The notes beneath the pieces were generated by a model that made no database searches, was not told where the DNA came from, and saw nothing but the letters and a program-made list of their open reading frames with translations. From Macrothele yani (lineage: Eukaryota > Arthropoda > Arachnida > Araneae > Macrothelidae), in NCBI GenBank assembly GCA_039090855.1, contig CM076995.1:118804270-118868269 (forward strand): a stretch of DNA of 64,000 nucleotides, in the 5' to 3' direction. The first letter of the stretch is position 1. The number at the start of each line of letters is the position of its first letter. The position numbers and the translations under genes are program-made. Shown here in pieces: positions 42,721 through 54,278 of the stretch.

Positions 42721-43830
42721 ATTCTGATTCCTATCTGCCTTTATGTCGTGCGCGTCCTTCTGGCAGGTACGTCACAGCTCCTGGTACGTTACAAGCTTCT
42801 ATATCTTCAATTTCAGAAAAACTTTCCACATTCCTTCATGGTGTGTATGTGTGCGTGTGTGTGTCTACAAAACATTTTAAAAAGAAAAAAACCTAAAAAA
42901 AAGAAAAGATGGAAGAATATCAAAACCCAATCACCGAGCTATGCTCTCCCCTTGATGAGGGCTAAAACTAAAAAAACAGTAACCCCTAAAAGTGTGAGAT
43001 AATAAAAGGAGACATGTAATGTAGAACATGTTGAGAATAATCACTTATGGCTTCTTCAGGATCAAACAGAAATTATCCCTCTCTCATTTATACAAAGACT
43101 TGAAAGTGTGTTTCTGCTATATTACATCTGCTTAAGTGCACCAAAACAAATTTTGTTAGTTAATTAAATCTTTGAACATTAAATCCACTAAACCTGTTAA
43201 CTACTAAAACAACCAGCTAGCACACATGCAGGTAAAAAAAGGTTTATTGTAAAAACCACATTCTTAAACTTTGAGCAAAATAAGCTGATTAAATTTTACA
43301 GGAAAAAAATAATTTCGAAAAAAAAAAAGGGATGTGTAATAACACTTAACTCTCTCTCTCTCTCTCTCTCTCTCGGTTTTCTTACGCTTAAATTTGTGTT
43401 CTTTTTAGCCTGCTTGTGTCGTACGTACATACCATGAAGGAATATTTAAAGATTTTTCAAGAGTGAATATACTGTATAAAGAGAGACAGAATAGTTTCCG
43501 TGCTGTTTCCCAGGGCGGAACTGATTGATATAGCAGCGATACGTATCACCGCCCTTGTTCGCATTTTTTGAAGAAGTAAATTTCAGAAATAATTTAAGTA
43601 TCAGTGCTTAACCTTAATTCTTGTAGCTTTCTTATTTGCAATAGCTTGGCTACAAATTTCGTTATTCAGTAAGTATTAAATTGTCAGTTCACATATATGC
43701 AAATAAATTTGGAAATGTTGCGCTTCAAGGAAGATAAATGCTTTTATTTTATGTGCTGACAAAGCACGGTAACATTTTGGATCCAAAGCACACGCACCAC
43801 ATCCCTAAATTATCTTTTAAAAAACGTATG
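42721..43830. other. Spacer, no gene recognised
   Basis: A short GTGT-rich run at 42838-42864, A-rich stretch 42880-42905, A9 at 43318-43328, and (CT)12 at 43351-43374. No coding support. Confidence 0.55.
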
Positions 43831-43890
43831 ATTTAAAAACGTCTTTATTTACAATTTAAAAACATGGTTGATAAAAGCTGTGGCAAGTAC

Positions 43891-43920
43891 TTTCGCTAAC
43901 CACTATGGCCGCATCATCAG
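43891..43920 (-). ncRNA. Hammerhead-like motif at PLE2 3' end
   Basis: CTGATGA (exact core, 43914-43920 reversed), one extra T, a GCGGCCATAGTGGTTAGC partial stem, then GAAA (43891-43894 reversed) and GTACTTGCC. Same architecture as the copies in PLE1 and at 37032. A three-part match to a hammerhead, but stem II is imperfect. Confidence 0.45.
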
Positions 43921-43939
43921 GCCGATGAGTGAAATCAGA

Positions 43940-45756
43940 TTAGAACGGCACGAGGTTAAATAGTGACAGACAGGAGCACATATTATGTAAATGAAACACA
44001 AAGTCATTGCCATTCAGTACAAATTGTTTAAAGTCTTTGTAATTATTAAGTCCCCCCCCGGTACTGTAGAACCAAGTTTCTGCAGGCATTGGGAATGTCC
44101 TCTTACAGTATTTTGGTCCCAGTTTTATGATAAATAGACTCTCAGTGAAGAGCATAGAGCGTTTATCAGAAGCTGTCGATAGTAAGTTCGCATTGTCCCA
44201 GTCAGGTCTTAAGTCCTTTTCAATACCAGTTTTCGACAATTCCGAGGTAATATATTTCTTACGGATGGCATATCGATGTTTAGCCCAGCGAATAACTATA
44301 GGCTTCGGGAGGTCGAGCCCACATAACAAAGATCTGCCAGTTGTCCATTTTTGTCCATTAGAGGGATATTATACACTTCAAAGCGGGAAATAGTTGGAAC
44401 AATGTCTCTATCACGTCTAATTACTGAAAAGAGGTTTTGGGTTTTTACACTGAATCCAACAGAGTATTTTTTACAGGTGTTTTTTAATAAAGAGACCGCA
44501 GTTTTTTGGTAGTCTATGCTCCCCACATATTTCATCGTGGGTACATTTCTAGTTAGGGATGTAGAAGTTTTACGTTCACACTGTTGATCAAGTCTTTGAA
44601 CACAACCCGCCGGGTATCCATGCATATCAGCAATCTCGGTTATTTTTCTCAGTTCCAAATCTCGGCTATCAGAAGGTGACGAGTGTGAAAAGGTTCTGTG
44701 TACACAGAATCTGAGAGCCGAAAATTTGTAGGGGTTGGAGTACATGAGTTGAAGGGAATAATAACCGGAGTTGGGGTTGGTTTTCGGTAAACCGAAAAAT
44801 CGAAATGTGAGTGGTCAGAGGTGTGGGAAACCAAAAAGTCAGAAAAGGAAGTGACCCAGATTCCTCAATCTCAACAGTAAACTTTATACCGGGTATGATG
44901 GAGGATAGATTCGAGGCCAAGTTAAATAATTCGTTGACAGAATGAGGCCAAACAAGAAAGACATCATCAACATATTTAAGGTAGTATAACGATGGTTAAA
45001 CAGGGCAGGATTTTAGGTAATTGTTCTCCAAATCTTGAAGCAGTATTGCAGTAAGGACAGGTGACAAAGGGGAACCTATAGGTGCCCCCTCATTCTGTTT
45101 GAGGATTGTCTTTTGAAATTTGAAAAACCACCGGTCTCCAACAAATTTCAAAGCCTGTAGGTTTGATTCAATTTCAGGTGCCGTATGTGAATTTTGAGTG
45201 TACATGATCTTTCCAATAAGGGTATAAACAACTGAGCGAGAAACATTGGGGAAGAGATTTACAGCATCCAGTGAAGCAAGAATGAACGGAGTTTTGGGGA
45301 ATTGACATGATTTAATTTTTGTAATAACTGCAGAAGTACTACAAACAGAGTAACTAGAGTTTGTAGTAAGGGGTTTTAAAAAAGCTGCCAAGGATGTTTC
45401 TAGGTTTCTAGCTGGGTTGGCATAGCCTGAAATCAGGAGTCGAACTGGGTGGTCTGATTTATGGGTTTTAGCTTTGCCAAAAGCTTCCGGAACTCTAGAA
45501 CCTGGGGAGGTAACATGTTACGTGAAATACAATCACGTAAAAAACCAGAGTTGCGTAATTTTGACAGTTTTGTTATAGTATAAGCTGTTGGATCGGAATT
45601 AATTATGGAACGGGGAATATCTTGGATGTTGGCAAGCATATTTGCAACATAGTCAGAGTGAACAAGGATAACAATTTGATTGGTTTTATCAGCACTAAGG
45701 ATAGCGAGATCAGGGTCCTTAACAAGAGCAAGTAGTTTGGACCTAGAGTATCGCAA
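43940..45756 (-). pseudogene. PLE2 reverse transcriptase with GIY-YIG domain, broken
   Basis: In order along the minus strand: LAILSADKTNQIVILVHSDY and PTAYTITKLSKLRNSGFLRD (45433-45756), then a frame with ILASLDAVNLFPNVSRSVVY, ILKQNEGAPIGSPLSPVLTA (motif B region). The YVDD region reads YYLKYVDDVFLVWPHS near 44.96 kb. The C-terminal frames at 44296-44920 include SGSLPFLTFWF and SVYRKPTPTPVIIPF-like text. The GIY-YIG domain is DICYVGST-like (LADLCYVGSTSRSL), continuing HRYAIRKKYITSELSKTGIE and RPDWDNANLL at 43940-44329. At least three frameshifts. Role as for PLE1. Confidence 0.82.
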
Positions 45757-45785
45757 AGTAGAGTCGATAGTTATGAGTTCAGTTT

Positions 45786-46640
45786 ATGTATGAGCAGTTT
45801 TTCGCAGCTTTGTTTTGTTATTGTCATAATAAGTATAGGGATCCCAGATACATTGGAAAACAATACGAGACACTTACGACTAAGGGTGAAAATTTAGCAT
45901 GCGCGTTTCGCATCCATCACATATGCCAGTCTTGCAAAATGATTCTAACTATTCTTATTATTCTAACTATTCTTATTATTCAATATTCTTATTAATCAAT
46001 CAGTCTTGCTCACTCCTGCAAAACGGTGTACAGTTTACGGTTTGTGGTGGCTAAATAAGCCACCACAAACCGTACACTCCGCTTTATTTGGGTCTCGCCC
46101 AATTTAGTAGATTTTTTTTTAAAACGGAAATTCAGTTTTTAAAGCGTCTGTAAAATCACACTTCCTTTTCGGCATTTTCAACGTTCAACAGTGCCACAGG
46201 AGAATTGAAAAACCATACATTTTAACAGCAGCACCGTACAGTAATTAGTACTCTGCAAGCACCAACCTGTTTCTCTCGGAGCAAGTTACTAAAATGGCGT
46301 GGGGGGCCAAGCGACCGTTCCGCTGCGGTTAGATTACTGACTGCATCCACCAGGTGTCGAGGTCACGTGCCCTCCCCTAACCCGATATCAATCTTCCACG
46401 GCTGTGCTTGCCTACGTAATGAGAGCATTGACCTCAGAGTTAGACGCGGGAGATATCGTCACGTGAGATAACAATCAGCTTGGAAAAAGCTTGGCATGCA
46501 GGTTAAAAAATATATTTGTAAAAGAATAGAAATTGTAACTCATTGATTTTGTTTCTCAGTCTTTAACTCTAAAATACAGGACAAAAAGCTGTCCCGAAGA
46601 GTTTTCTCGGGACAACGATACGCATTAGCCAAAAACGGGA
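45786..46640. other. Spacer with one strong hairpin
   Basis: ATTCTTATTATTCTAACT-like short repeats at 45945-45995. The hairpin is listed separately. 46260-46480 is less AT-rich but has no recognised gene. Confidence 0.5.
46037..46073. repeat. 16-bp perfect hairpin
   Basis: ACGGTTTGTGGTGGCT (46037-46052), loop AAATA, then the exact complement (46058-46073). Outer GTGTAC words extend the symmetry with a bulge. It looks like a MITE core or a template-switch scar. Confidence 0.9.
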
Positions 46641-46651
46641 CGATCTGGGAT

Positions 46652-46881
46652 TTTTTTTTTTTTTTTTTTTGATTGGAGGTTTAACGACCACCGTGAGCAA
46701 CTCAATGGGCTATAAGCAGTCGCCCGTCCCTAATTTAGGGTCACTGGTTCCAGGGAAGGGAGAGAGCCAGTACCGTAAGACAAACACAACATCCATGCCT
46801 CACCGGGATTCGAACCCGGACCCCTTACGGACGAATGATCAGAGGCCAACGCCTTAGACCACTGCGCCACCGGGGTGGCCG
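46652..46881 (-). mobile_element. tRNA-derived SINE, family B, copy 4
   Basis: Head GGTGGCGCAGTGGTCTAAGG and B box GGGTTCGAATCCCGG on the minus strand, T20 poly-A equivalent at 46652-46670. Target duplication TCTGGGAT (8 bp) at 46644-46651 and 46882-46889. Nearly the same as copy 1. Confidence 0.92.
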
Positions 46882-46889
46882 TCTGGGAT

Positions 46890-47415
46890 CCTTAAATAAG
46901 TATGGTTATCACGATCGTTTCGTGTGCCGTAACCCTATGCCACAAGACGCTTGGCTCAAAGTTGCCAAGTTGGTTGCCACCGTGGCCCACACTGACGTCA
47001 TTTCTGCAGCCAATGGGAGGCTGACATCGTAGCGAGCCCAACCTTATACCATGAGATATCTAAAGACCTTGGGCATCAAGTTTCAACAGAAAATGGTGAT
47101 TCTCTTTTTCTCATTCTGATCTTCCTTGGGAGACAACTTGGCCCTCGCTCTCTTCTTTTCTGCTTCCAGACAGGGCATATAATACGGCCGCAAAGGTATG
47201 TGGAATCCCTTTCTAAATGGCAATCGTCAGATTTTGTTGTTGTTATTGTAGAAGAAAAAGTATGACGTCACTTAACTTCATAGCCCTCTTCTCGAAGGCC
47301 ACGGATTACCTAAATGTTCTTCTATCTTCTCTTATCTCTGTAGATAGCTCAAGGGATTACCAATTAAGATATAAAATTTAAGGTTTTCGATTATTTTTTT
47401 TTTCTAAAACCGTTC
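46890..47415 (+). promoter_or_regulatory. Possible promoter-like cluster
   Basis: TGACGTCA (46993-47000, CRE-like) is followed by GCCAATGGGAGG (CCAAT box), an ACCTTATACC word and, 150 bp on, CGCAAAGGTATGTGG (splice-donor-like, about 47190). This spacing could fit a promoter and non-coding first exon, but no coding sequence follows and each motif alone is common. Confidence 0.25.
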
Positions 47416-47421
47416 ATTTAA

Positions 47422-47911
47422 GGTAATTCCACCTAAAATCTCTGCCTTATGTTTCCAATGGTAAAACTTCTTTACATATTTTCTCCGCAATTAATGTATT
47501 CCCAAGGATGAAAATTTGCACATCGATAAAACTAACTTTAAGTTATAGCATGGGATATTTAATACTTGCTAAAACATAACCATAATTATATTAAAAATCA
47601 ATCATTTTTCTTTCAGAGATGTTCAGCCCTGGCGCGATCTGTACATTGATAACGTCAGTAGACAAACAAATGTTGGATTGCTTAATTGTGTTTATGTTTT
47701 AGCAAGTATCAACAATCCCATGCTATAACTTATAGTTAGTTTGATTGATGTGCAAATTTTCATCCTTGGGAATGCATTAATTGCGAAGAAAATATGTAAA
47801 GAAGTTTTACCATTGGAAACATAAGGCAGAGGAATGCATTAATTGCGAAGTAAATATGTAAAGAAGTTTTACCATTGGAAACATAAGGCAGAGATTTTAG
47901 GTGAAACCACC
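47422..47911. mobile_element. TTAA-flanked MITE with long inverted repeats
   Basis: TTAA at 47418-47421 and 47912-47915. The arms are inverted copies of about 165 bp: GGTAATTCCACCTAAAATCTC on the left, GGTGGTTTCACCTAAAATCTC reversed on the right. The right arm contains an extra tandem duplication of about 61 bp (GGAATGCATTAATTGCGAAG twice, 47770-47890). TTAA targets are used by piggyBac and Kolobok superfamilies; the termini alone do not decide which. No coding capacity. Confidence 0.88.
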
Positions 47912-47915
47912 TTAA

Positions 47916-49320
47916 GGGAGAAAGAAATTTTAACAATCACGATTTGCACCACAGCTCGTTAATTAGTTCGCAATCGCCGCCAGTTACGTTTATTCATCGC
48001 GACATACGTCATTACGATTTTATGGTCTCGAATTTTTATGTTAATGTGAAATCGATCTTGGCTTTGAAAATGGCCACTTGCACCAATGAATTCTTCGAAG
48101 AATACTACACCGTTGGTAATAAAAGCCAATCCTACCATGAGAGAGAAAAAAGGCTTCAGTTAAAGCTTGATTACCAGGCAGTGCTGACCCATTGTTAAAT
48201 CTATTGCAGTAGGAAACTCTTAAGTAGATCGTAATGAAGGGCGTTACGATGAAACCGTCCGCGTACCTTCGTCCAGCCGCTCCTTCATCAGATTTGCAGA
48301 GTCAGTTTCAAATAATCAGACAACAAGCCTCGTCGCCTTTCGAAATAAAAGCGACGAGATGACTGTTTGATTAAGATTCGGGATACTGAAACTGACAACC
48401 AGGATCCACGAAGCATAATCTAAATACTGAAGTGCCTCAGGAAGCACGTACTAACTTAAAGGAAGGAAGGAAGGCAAGTTGTATTAAGAGAAAACGTATC
48501 TCTTAAATGACGGAGCTACAATAATTGAAGCTGAAAACTAGTCACTGAATCTTTATTAAAGTATAACGCTGAATAACGCACACAAATTGAGCATCTCTAC
48601 AAAAGTTCAAAATTTCTATTTAAGTGCAATGACGAAATTAAATTACGACTAAAACTATTTGCAGAAATGTTGTTAACAGGAGCGTCGCACGCAAATGAGT
48701 GAGAGAACAAAACACCACATTCGTCTCACTTTTCTTTCTTTTCAAATTATATTCGTGAGTGGAAATCTCGTAAACATTTGGACTTTCTTTTCAGTTTAAA
48801 GTTCCTTTTGATAAATTAAGTACTCGTATAATTCTCCATTTTGACAATGAATCATCTAGAAATCTGAATTTTGTTTTAATGCCACTCCTGAGAAGTGGGG
48901 TTAAACTCTCCTCACTGTTCAGTAAGGGAAAAGTTTCACGTAATACCAGTTGAAGTAAACAGTCCAGAGAGTTGGTATTCAGCGCAAACTTCGGTTGCTT
49001 TTCTGAGATTCATATCATGCCAAAATTCCTTACCGTCGTCCCATTCCCTATATGCTGGACCGCATTACGTTGGGAACAAATGGAGAAAAGGGAAAGTTGT
49101 TACTGCTGCTTTCTCGGCCTATACTAAGATTTGTTTATAAACTCCCACGTTCGCTTTGTGGCGTCTGTGGAATAGACGGACCGTGGATTTTAACTTTATT
49201 ACTTGTTGATTTCAATTTGAGGAGTCGGAAATGTGGCGAGTAAAAGCACCTCAAATAACCTGATTAGAACCATATACACTGGGAGTGTGTTTAAGGAACA
49301 GAATGGAAACTGTGTCATAC
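47916..49320. other. Spacer, no gene recognised
   Basis: An 84-codon frame (47944-48198) and others at 48895-49243 are unrecognised. No repeats found. A host exon here cannot be excluded. Confidence 0.45.
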
Positions 49321-49329
49321 TTTATTGGA

Positions 49330-49440
49330 CACCTCTGCTCTCAGACCTCAGTCACTGGACATTTATGGAATGCAGTCGAACGTGACGTCAGACGCCGCAA
49401 TTTACTGCCATCCAATCTACGTGGATCAGAGGATTCTATT
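49330..49440 (+). pseudogene. Tc1-like transposase C-terminal scrap
   Basis: Reads HLWNAVERDVRRRNLLPSNL then RGSEDSIQQR, matching the IEHLWD...E..RR...PSNL part of Tc1 transposases. Upstream DLS-like residues are frame-shifted. Too short for subfamily assignment; directly followed by an RTE scrap. Confidence 0.6.
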
Positions 49441-49457
49441 CAACAGCGTGAACTATG

Positions 49458-49545
49458 AGCTATGAAAAAGACCCAGAAGAAAACCCCGTGGAAGACGGGT
49501 AGATGAAATTCGAAAGCATGCCGGAATGACATGAAGGAGATTGGC
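49458..49545 (+). mobile_element. RTE 3' fragment
   Basis: AAAAGACCCAGAAGAAAACC followed by a GATGAAATTCGAAAGCATGC block matches the RTE C-terminal coding sequence (RKRPRRRPHGRWVDEIRK) at about 36515-36600. It ends abruptly at GGAGATTGGCTCC without a tail. Confidence 0.75.
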
Positions 49546-49550
49546 TCCTC

Positions 49551-50207
49551 TTAGCGCCGGATTAGGGGGGTCTTCCGGATAGCCTAGGGGGCCCCATTAC
49601 CAAGGGCCCAGGAGGCATGCCGCTACATCACAAATAATACACAGCTTTATATTTATATATAGGGAGAAATTTGTAAAATAGTTTTAGTTTTTTGTCTCGT
49701 ATGATTTCCATTCGATCACAAACTGAGGCTACAAAACGAACAGATTTCAAAGCAGTGACTCACTAAGGGTAAACCTTTCATGTCGCTGTGCACAACGGGG
49801 TCGGCGAGACAGTTTCTACTTTTTCAATACCATCCACCCACATGTGTCTGCTTGCACTTGGAACTGTTAATAAGCGAAATCCACTGTGGCTTCACATTGC
49901 AAAACAAAAAAGATTCACTCAGAAAAGCATATAACACTAAAATACTAAAAATTCCAAGACAAAATCTAGGAATCTTAAGCTTTTAACTCATGTTTACAAG
50001 AACAACAGTAGAAGATACAGTGACTTTTTGTGAAGATTCTGCAGGTAATTTATTTGTGTTTTAGAATGCACTAAGTATTAATTGTGACAAGCATAATTCT
50101 TTAGTTTAGTGCTCTAACGACGCAATAATGTTTTTACGTCATAAGTTCTTTGGTGGCTCACTCAGATGTCTTAGCCTTGGGGCCCATAAGGCCTTGATTC
50201 CGCCCTG
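49551..50207. mobile_element. Possible non-autonomous hAT-like element
   Basis: The left part reads CGCCGGATTAGGGG and GCCTAGGGGGCCCC. The right part, reversed, reads CAGGGCGGAATCAAGGCC and GGGCCCCAAGGCTAAG. This GGATTA plus GGGCCCC pattern resembles the termini of the 7.8-kb hAT. The exact ends and the target duplication are not clear (GCTCCTCT against GTTCCTTC). Confidence 0.4.
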
Positions 50208-51490
50208 GTTCCTTCCACAGATGGAAAGGGGTCACAAGTCAGCGGGTCAGCGGGTCGACAATTTCTTGCGGGTAAAACGGGCCGGGTCAAGTTGTTCCTG
50301 ACCCGATTTCGACCCGGTTTTATTTCCATTTTATTTTTGAAAAATAAAAAAAAATATTTCGAAAAAAAATGCGTACTGTGGAATTTTGTGCTCGATACTG
50401 GTGCCAGCGGAGTGAAAAATGGTTTGTGGTACAAAAATATTTCCGTCTCTTTCTCAAAGCAACGAAGATTTCCGCCGATCGACGAAACGACGCCGACACT
50501 AGACTTACAGATACCATATCGTAAAACGATACTTCCTTTGCATTTGTTTTCAGTGCGATTGTCCGGAGCAAGATGCAAACGCCAGTCGCCTGCTTTTCTG
50601 ATTATTCACTCTCTCTCACACCCCGCGTGTCACATTGTAAGACTAAGAGTTATACTTTTCGCAACGCATCTTTTGCAGCAGCATTGGGCATTCAGAGGTG
50701 TTTCGTTTGACGCGCCAACGACCCGTTCCAATCATGTCGTGTCAGAATTAATGCTTTATTTGTTAATTTGGATGAATTTATTATTAAGGGATTGAAAAAG
50801 GCGTCGAGGCCAACAAATACGTGCTTGTTGAAAACAGAAAGGGGAAGAGTGAATACTAGAAGTTGTTTCGTCTCATTAAGAAACCAGAATATGTTTCACA
50901 GCAACACCAATTTTTACAAGCTTGTAATGAGTTGAAAGTTTCCAAAATGAGAATGTTGATTACATGAGTGTTCCTTACTTCTAATAGGCAATGAAGAAAT
51001 CAACATCCATATTTTGAAAACTTTCAATCTCATCAGAAGCTGCTGAAAATTGTTGTTGCTGTGAAACATATTCAAAAGCTTGATAGCCATCAAGAAAACA
51101 GCAAAAACTAGAATTAAACATACAACAGGTTACCTAATTTAAAAAAAAATTCGACTGTAGCACCATCAAAATTAAGTGGAACAGCCTCAACATCACTGCG
51201 GAGGGATTTTTGAATCTCCCAGATGTGTTTGAAAACATGTGTAAAACAGTTAAGTTATGTAAAGGACGACAGTTTCAACACTTTCTGTAAGTGAGTAAAT
51301 TATACGTTCCCGTAATGCATTTGTATGATTTCTATGTAACCTAAAACCATATTTGAACACCCTGTGTGTGCGTGTGTGTGTGATTATGTATAATTATAAA
51401 TTGAGTTTCGAATTTATAGTTCAAAAAAGATTTGTCCACGCCAGGTCTAGGTCCAAAATCTTTGACCCGTTTCCAACTCTGGCTCCTTCA
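50208..51490. other. Stretch with overlapping long frames, no gene recognised
   Basis: A 167-codon plus frame (50292-50795) overlaps two minus frames (50171-50578 and 50320-50571). None resembles a family that I know. The left part has GGGTCAGCGGGTCAGCGGGTC repeats and CCCGNNNCGACCCGG words. I do not call a CDS. Confidence 0.4.
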
Positions 51491-51497
51491 TGCCACT

Positions 51498-51575
51498 CGT
51501 TGTGGAAAAGACTTTGGGATACTTTAATCCAGCAGTGGATTCACATGGTTGATGCTGCTGATGCTGATGATACAG
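51498..51575 (+). mobile_element. RTE 3'-end fragment with tail
   Basis: CGTTGTGGAAAAGACTTTGG and CCAGCAGTGGATTCACATGG match the RTE 3' end, followed by a TGATGCTGCTGATGCTGATGA tail, a variant of the (GAT)n tail. Very short and old. Confidence 0.75.
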
Positions 51576-51579
51576 TGTT

Positions 51580-53920
51580 TATAAAAAATAAAAAAAATGC
51601 ACCAACCCTATATTTAAACCGTCCTTATAAAAACAGATCGTTTTCTTATATACGTTTTTTTTTTTTTCCTTTCTACAGATACATTTGATGATTTTTTTTT
51701 ATTTTTTTTATAATGATGTCGTCTCCTTCTACACCGTCATTTAATTTATAAATTAGGTCCAAACGTTGTTTACCAGAACTCATAGATGAAATTTCCCAGA
51801 ACTAAATAAACAAAATTTAGTTAGACAGATTGAAAACAGCTATAATCTACCTGATTTTACTTAATTTATTTCCAGGAAATTTACAGAAACGTTAAACTTA
51901 GTAAAATTCAGTTAGAATAAAGCCATCATCCGAAGTTGTGCCATAAAAATATCTTCGAATTGGGGTTATGAGTATGTTAACCTGAAAAGGGGTAACGGCG
52001 TCAGAAATAGAGTCAGTATCATCTAAAAGTATCACTTAAAATAAAAGCGTGTTTCTTTCATCAAATTAGTGGTTTCCAATCTTTCTGTATCGCGTGCCAC
52101 AAACGCACAAGCGAAGAAAACGAAAAAGAAGTAAAGAAATAAAATGTGCAACCTGTTTTTTAATGCACTGTATGTATGCTAAAATTTAGCTCCGAAATCG
52201 GAAGTTTGTTCACATAATGTACGACAAATTCAATATACGGTATTGCATTATGTTTTGCAATTGCAAAACAATAAAATAAAAAAAAACATGTAGAAATATA
52301 AATTTAAAATCATTTTATAATCTCAGCTTATGTACATGTGTGCAATTAATTTTTCTTTTAAATCTAGAACTGAATGATGAAGTTTCTAAAAGGTAGACAC
52401 TTAAATGTTTCAAATAGGAGTATCTAGAAATCCTACCTAGAAAGAGATTTTTCTTTAAATTCTGTTTTATTTGCTTCTTTATTTGAAAAAATAGTAAAAC
52501 CGGAATTCTTCGCCATCACAAAGGGACTGTGTAAGCGCTAAAGTTTTACATTTCTTTTTACATTTACAATGGAAGGAACATCACGAAGATAGAAATCATG
52601 AAGAAGAAATATTTCTTAAAGCAAAATGTAGAATAAAAGCTTAATCAAAAGTTGAAAAAAAGTTAATCGAAAGTTGATAAAAAAAAAAAAAAGCAATATT
52701 CATGCTACATGGTGGATGAAACTGTATTTCTTAGTATTTGATAGTGATTAACTTTAACCAAATATAAGACTCAAGATTCGGTTTTATGAAGCATTTTTCT
52801 TTTCTTTCTTTCTTTCTTTCTTTCTTCCTTTCATCTTTTTCTTTTCTCTTCTGTTTGTTTCCACCATCGATATACAAAGACCAAATCGCATTAATAAATA
52901 ATTCTGAGTTAAAATACCATCGAAATTTCCCTGTTTTAACGGAAAGAGAATATCGAACATTCTCGCTTTAGAACCGAAATTCACGAATCTAAGTTATAGA
53001 TCTTCCACGTTTTAGTTATGAATTGCGAGCAAAATCAACGGTTTTCCCTCTTCCATGGTCAGATTAAGGAGGCTCCACGATTAATGTTCTGGTCACATTA
53101 AAAAAATCATTTTTCAAAATAACTTAAAAAGGCAAACATTTTCTGTGAGATAAAACGTGATCCATTCAAACAGAAACACAGAGAAATGAGTAGCTGTCAC
53201 ATTAAAACATATTATAACAACTAGCCAATAGCCCGTTCTAGGACGGTTGTTTTTAAGCTTTAAATAAATATTAATATATAGGGGATGTTTCCCGTCCTAA
53301 GACGGTGAAATTTTTAATTGAAGCAGACTGAAAGCAAATCAAATAAACGCTGGCTTTTTTGTTAGGAAATATAGTAAAAACTTATGTAGTAAGATCTCAT
53401 TCATGTTGGAACTGAAAATTACATTCCGTTTTTCAAAAGACCTCGCGATAAATAAACATCCTGTGCGAAATATTTGTTGTTCAACAATTTTGCTTGTAGT
53501 CCAGTTGTTTTCGTGTAAACTTACCTTAATAACTTTTGCTTTGATTTTTCGGTTTAAATTACTTTTTCTCCGGCACCCTTCACGGCTTGTTTTAAACTGT
53601 CCTATATGAAGTTTAGTTTGAAACTTCACACCGAAGCTTTTTCTACAAAATAATGCGACATCTGGCATTATAAATCGGAACTATCTAAATTACCGACAAT
53701 GAGCTGTTAGGGCGACATCTGTTTTTAGATGCAATCTTGTTCACTTTGACATCTCAAGATTTCTGTTTTTATTGTAAATTAGAGCGTTTAGACAGATCGA
53801 TATTTTATATTATTAAAAAAGTAAAAATAATTAAAGCGTACAAATTAATATTCGAATTGTGCTAAATTATATTAATATATAAACTCAACTTGCCGTGATA
53901 TTAAGATTTTAATTCGAATT
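51580..53920. other. 2.3-kb AT-rich stretch without a recognised gene
   Basis: A TTTC microsatellite at 52798-52830; A12 near 52680. Short words CCCGTTCTAGGACGG and CCCGTCCTAAGACGG at 53231 and 53300 suggest a small repeated unit. The 109-codon minus frame at 53339-53668 is unrecognised. Confidence 0.5.
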
Positions 53921-53926
53921 TTGTAG

Positions 53927-54272
53927 ATGCCCCGTCGCCGAAGAAAGTCGCATTATGAACACCTGACGGACTTTGAGCGAGGAAGGATATTTGGGATGAG
54001 AGAAGCCGGATTTTCCTACCGCGAAATTGCCATTCGTATAGAACGAAACGCCAGTACAGTGATGTGAACGTGGCGTGAGTGGACAGATGAGGCTCGGACG
54101 CAAAGAAATCCCGGACACCTCTACCGCATGGCAGTGAGACACCTCTAGCGCATGACAGTGACCGATCGCAAAGCGACATCCACGGTGTTAGCACAGCAGT
54201 GGAGCAGTGGAGCACTGTCACAGATCAGGCAGCACAGTTCGGCGTCTTCTGCTTAACAAAGTGTTATAGGGT
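53927..54272 (+). pseudogene. Tc1-like transposase N-terminal part
   Basis: Starts MPRRRRKSHYEHLTDFERGR and continues FGMREAGFSYREIAIRIERN, the PAI-like first HTH of Tc1 transposases. It then has a TGA in place of a sense codon (STVM-stop-TWREW), a further TAG, and a second-HTH region with SQIRQHSSASSA. It is broken off at GGTGCAGC (54278), where foreign DNA begins; the rest of the protein resumes at about 56096. Confidence 0.8.
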
Positions 54273-54278
54273 GCAGCC

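Larger units (their letters stand above)
43838..45785 (-). mobile_element. Penelope-like element (PLE2), degenerate
   Basis: A second PLE on the minus strand. The coding region 43940-45756 is broken into several frames. The 3' end has a hammerhead-like motif (43891-43920) followed by AACATGTTTTTAAATTGTAA-type sequence near 43840-43860, comparable to the PLE1 terminus. No target duplication was found. Its sequence is well diverged from PLE1, so a different family. Confidence 0.85.

Noticed and set aside
47018..47205. Confirmed promoter and first exon
   Set aside because: The motifs are individually common and no coding sequence follows; listed only as a low-confidence regulatory cluster.
50292..50795. 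167-codon open frame as a host gene
   Set aside because: It overlaps two long frames on the other strand, has no recognised domain, and its composition is repeat-like.
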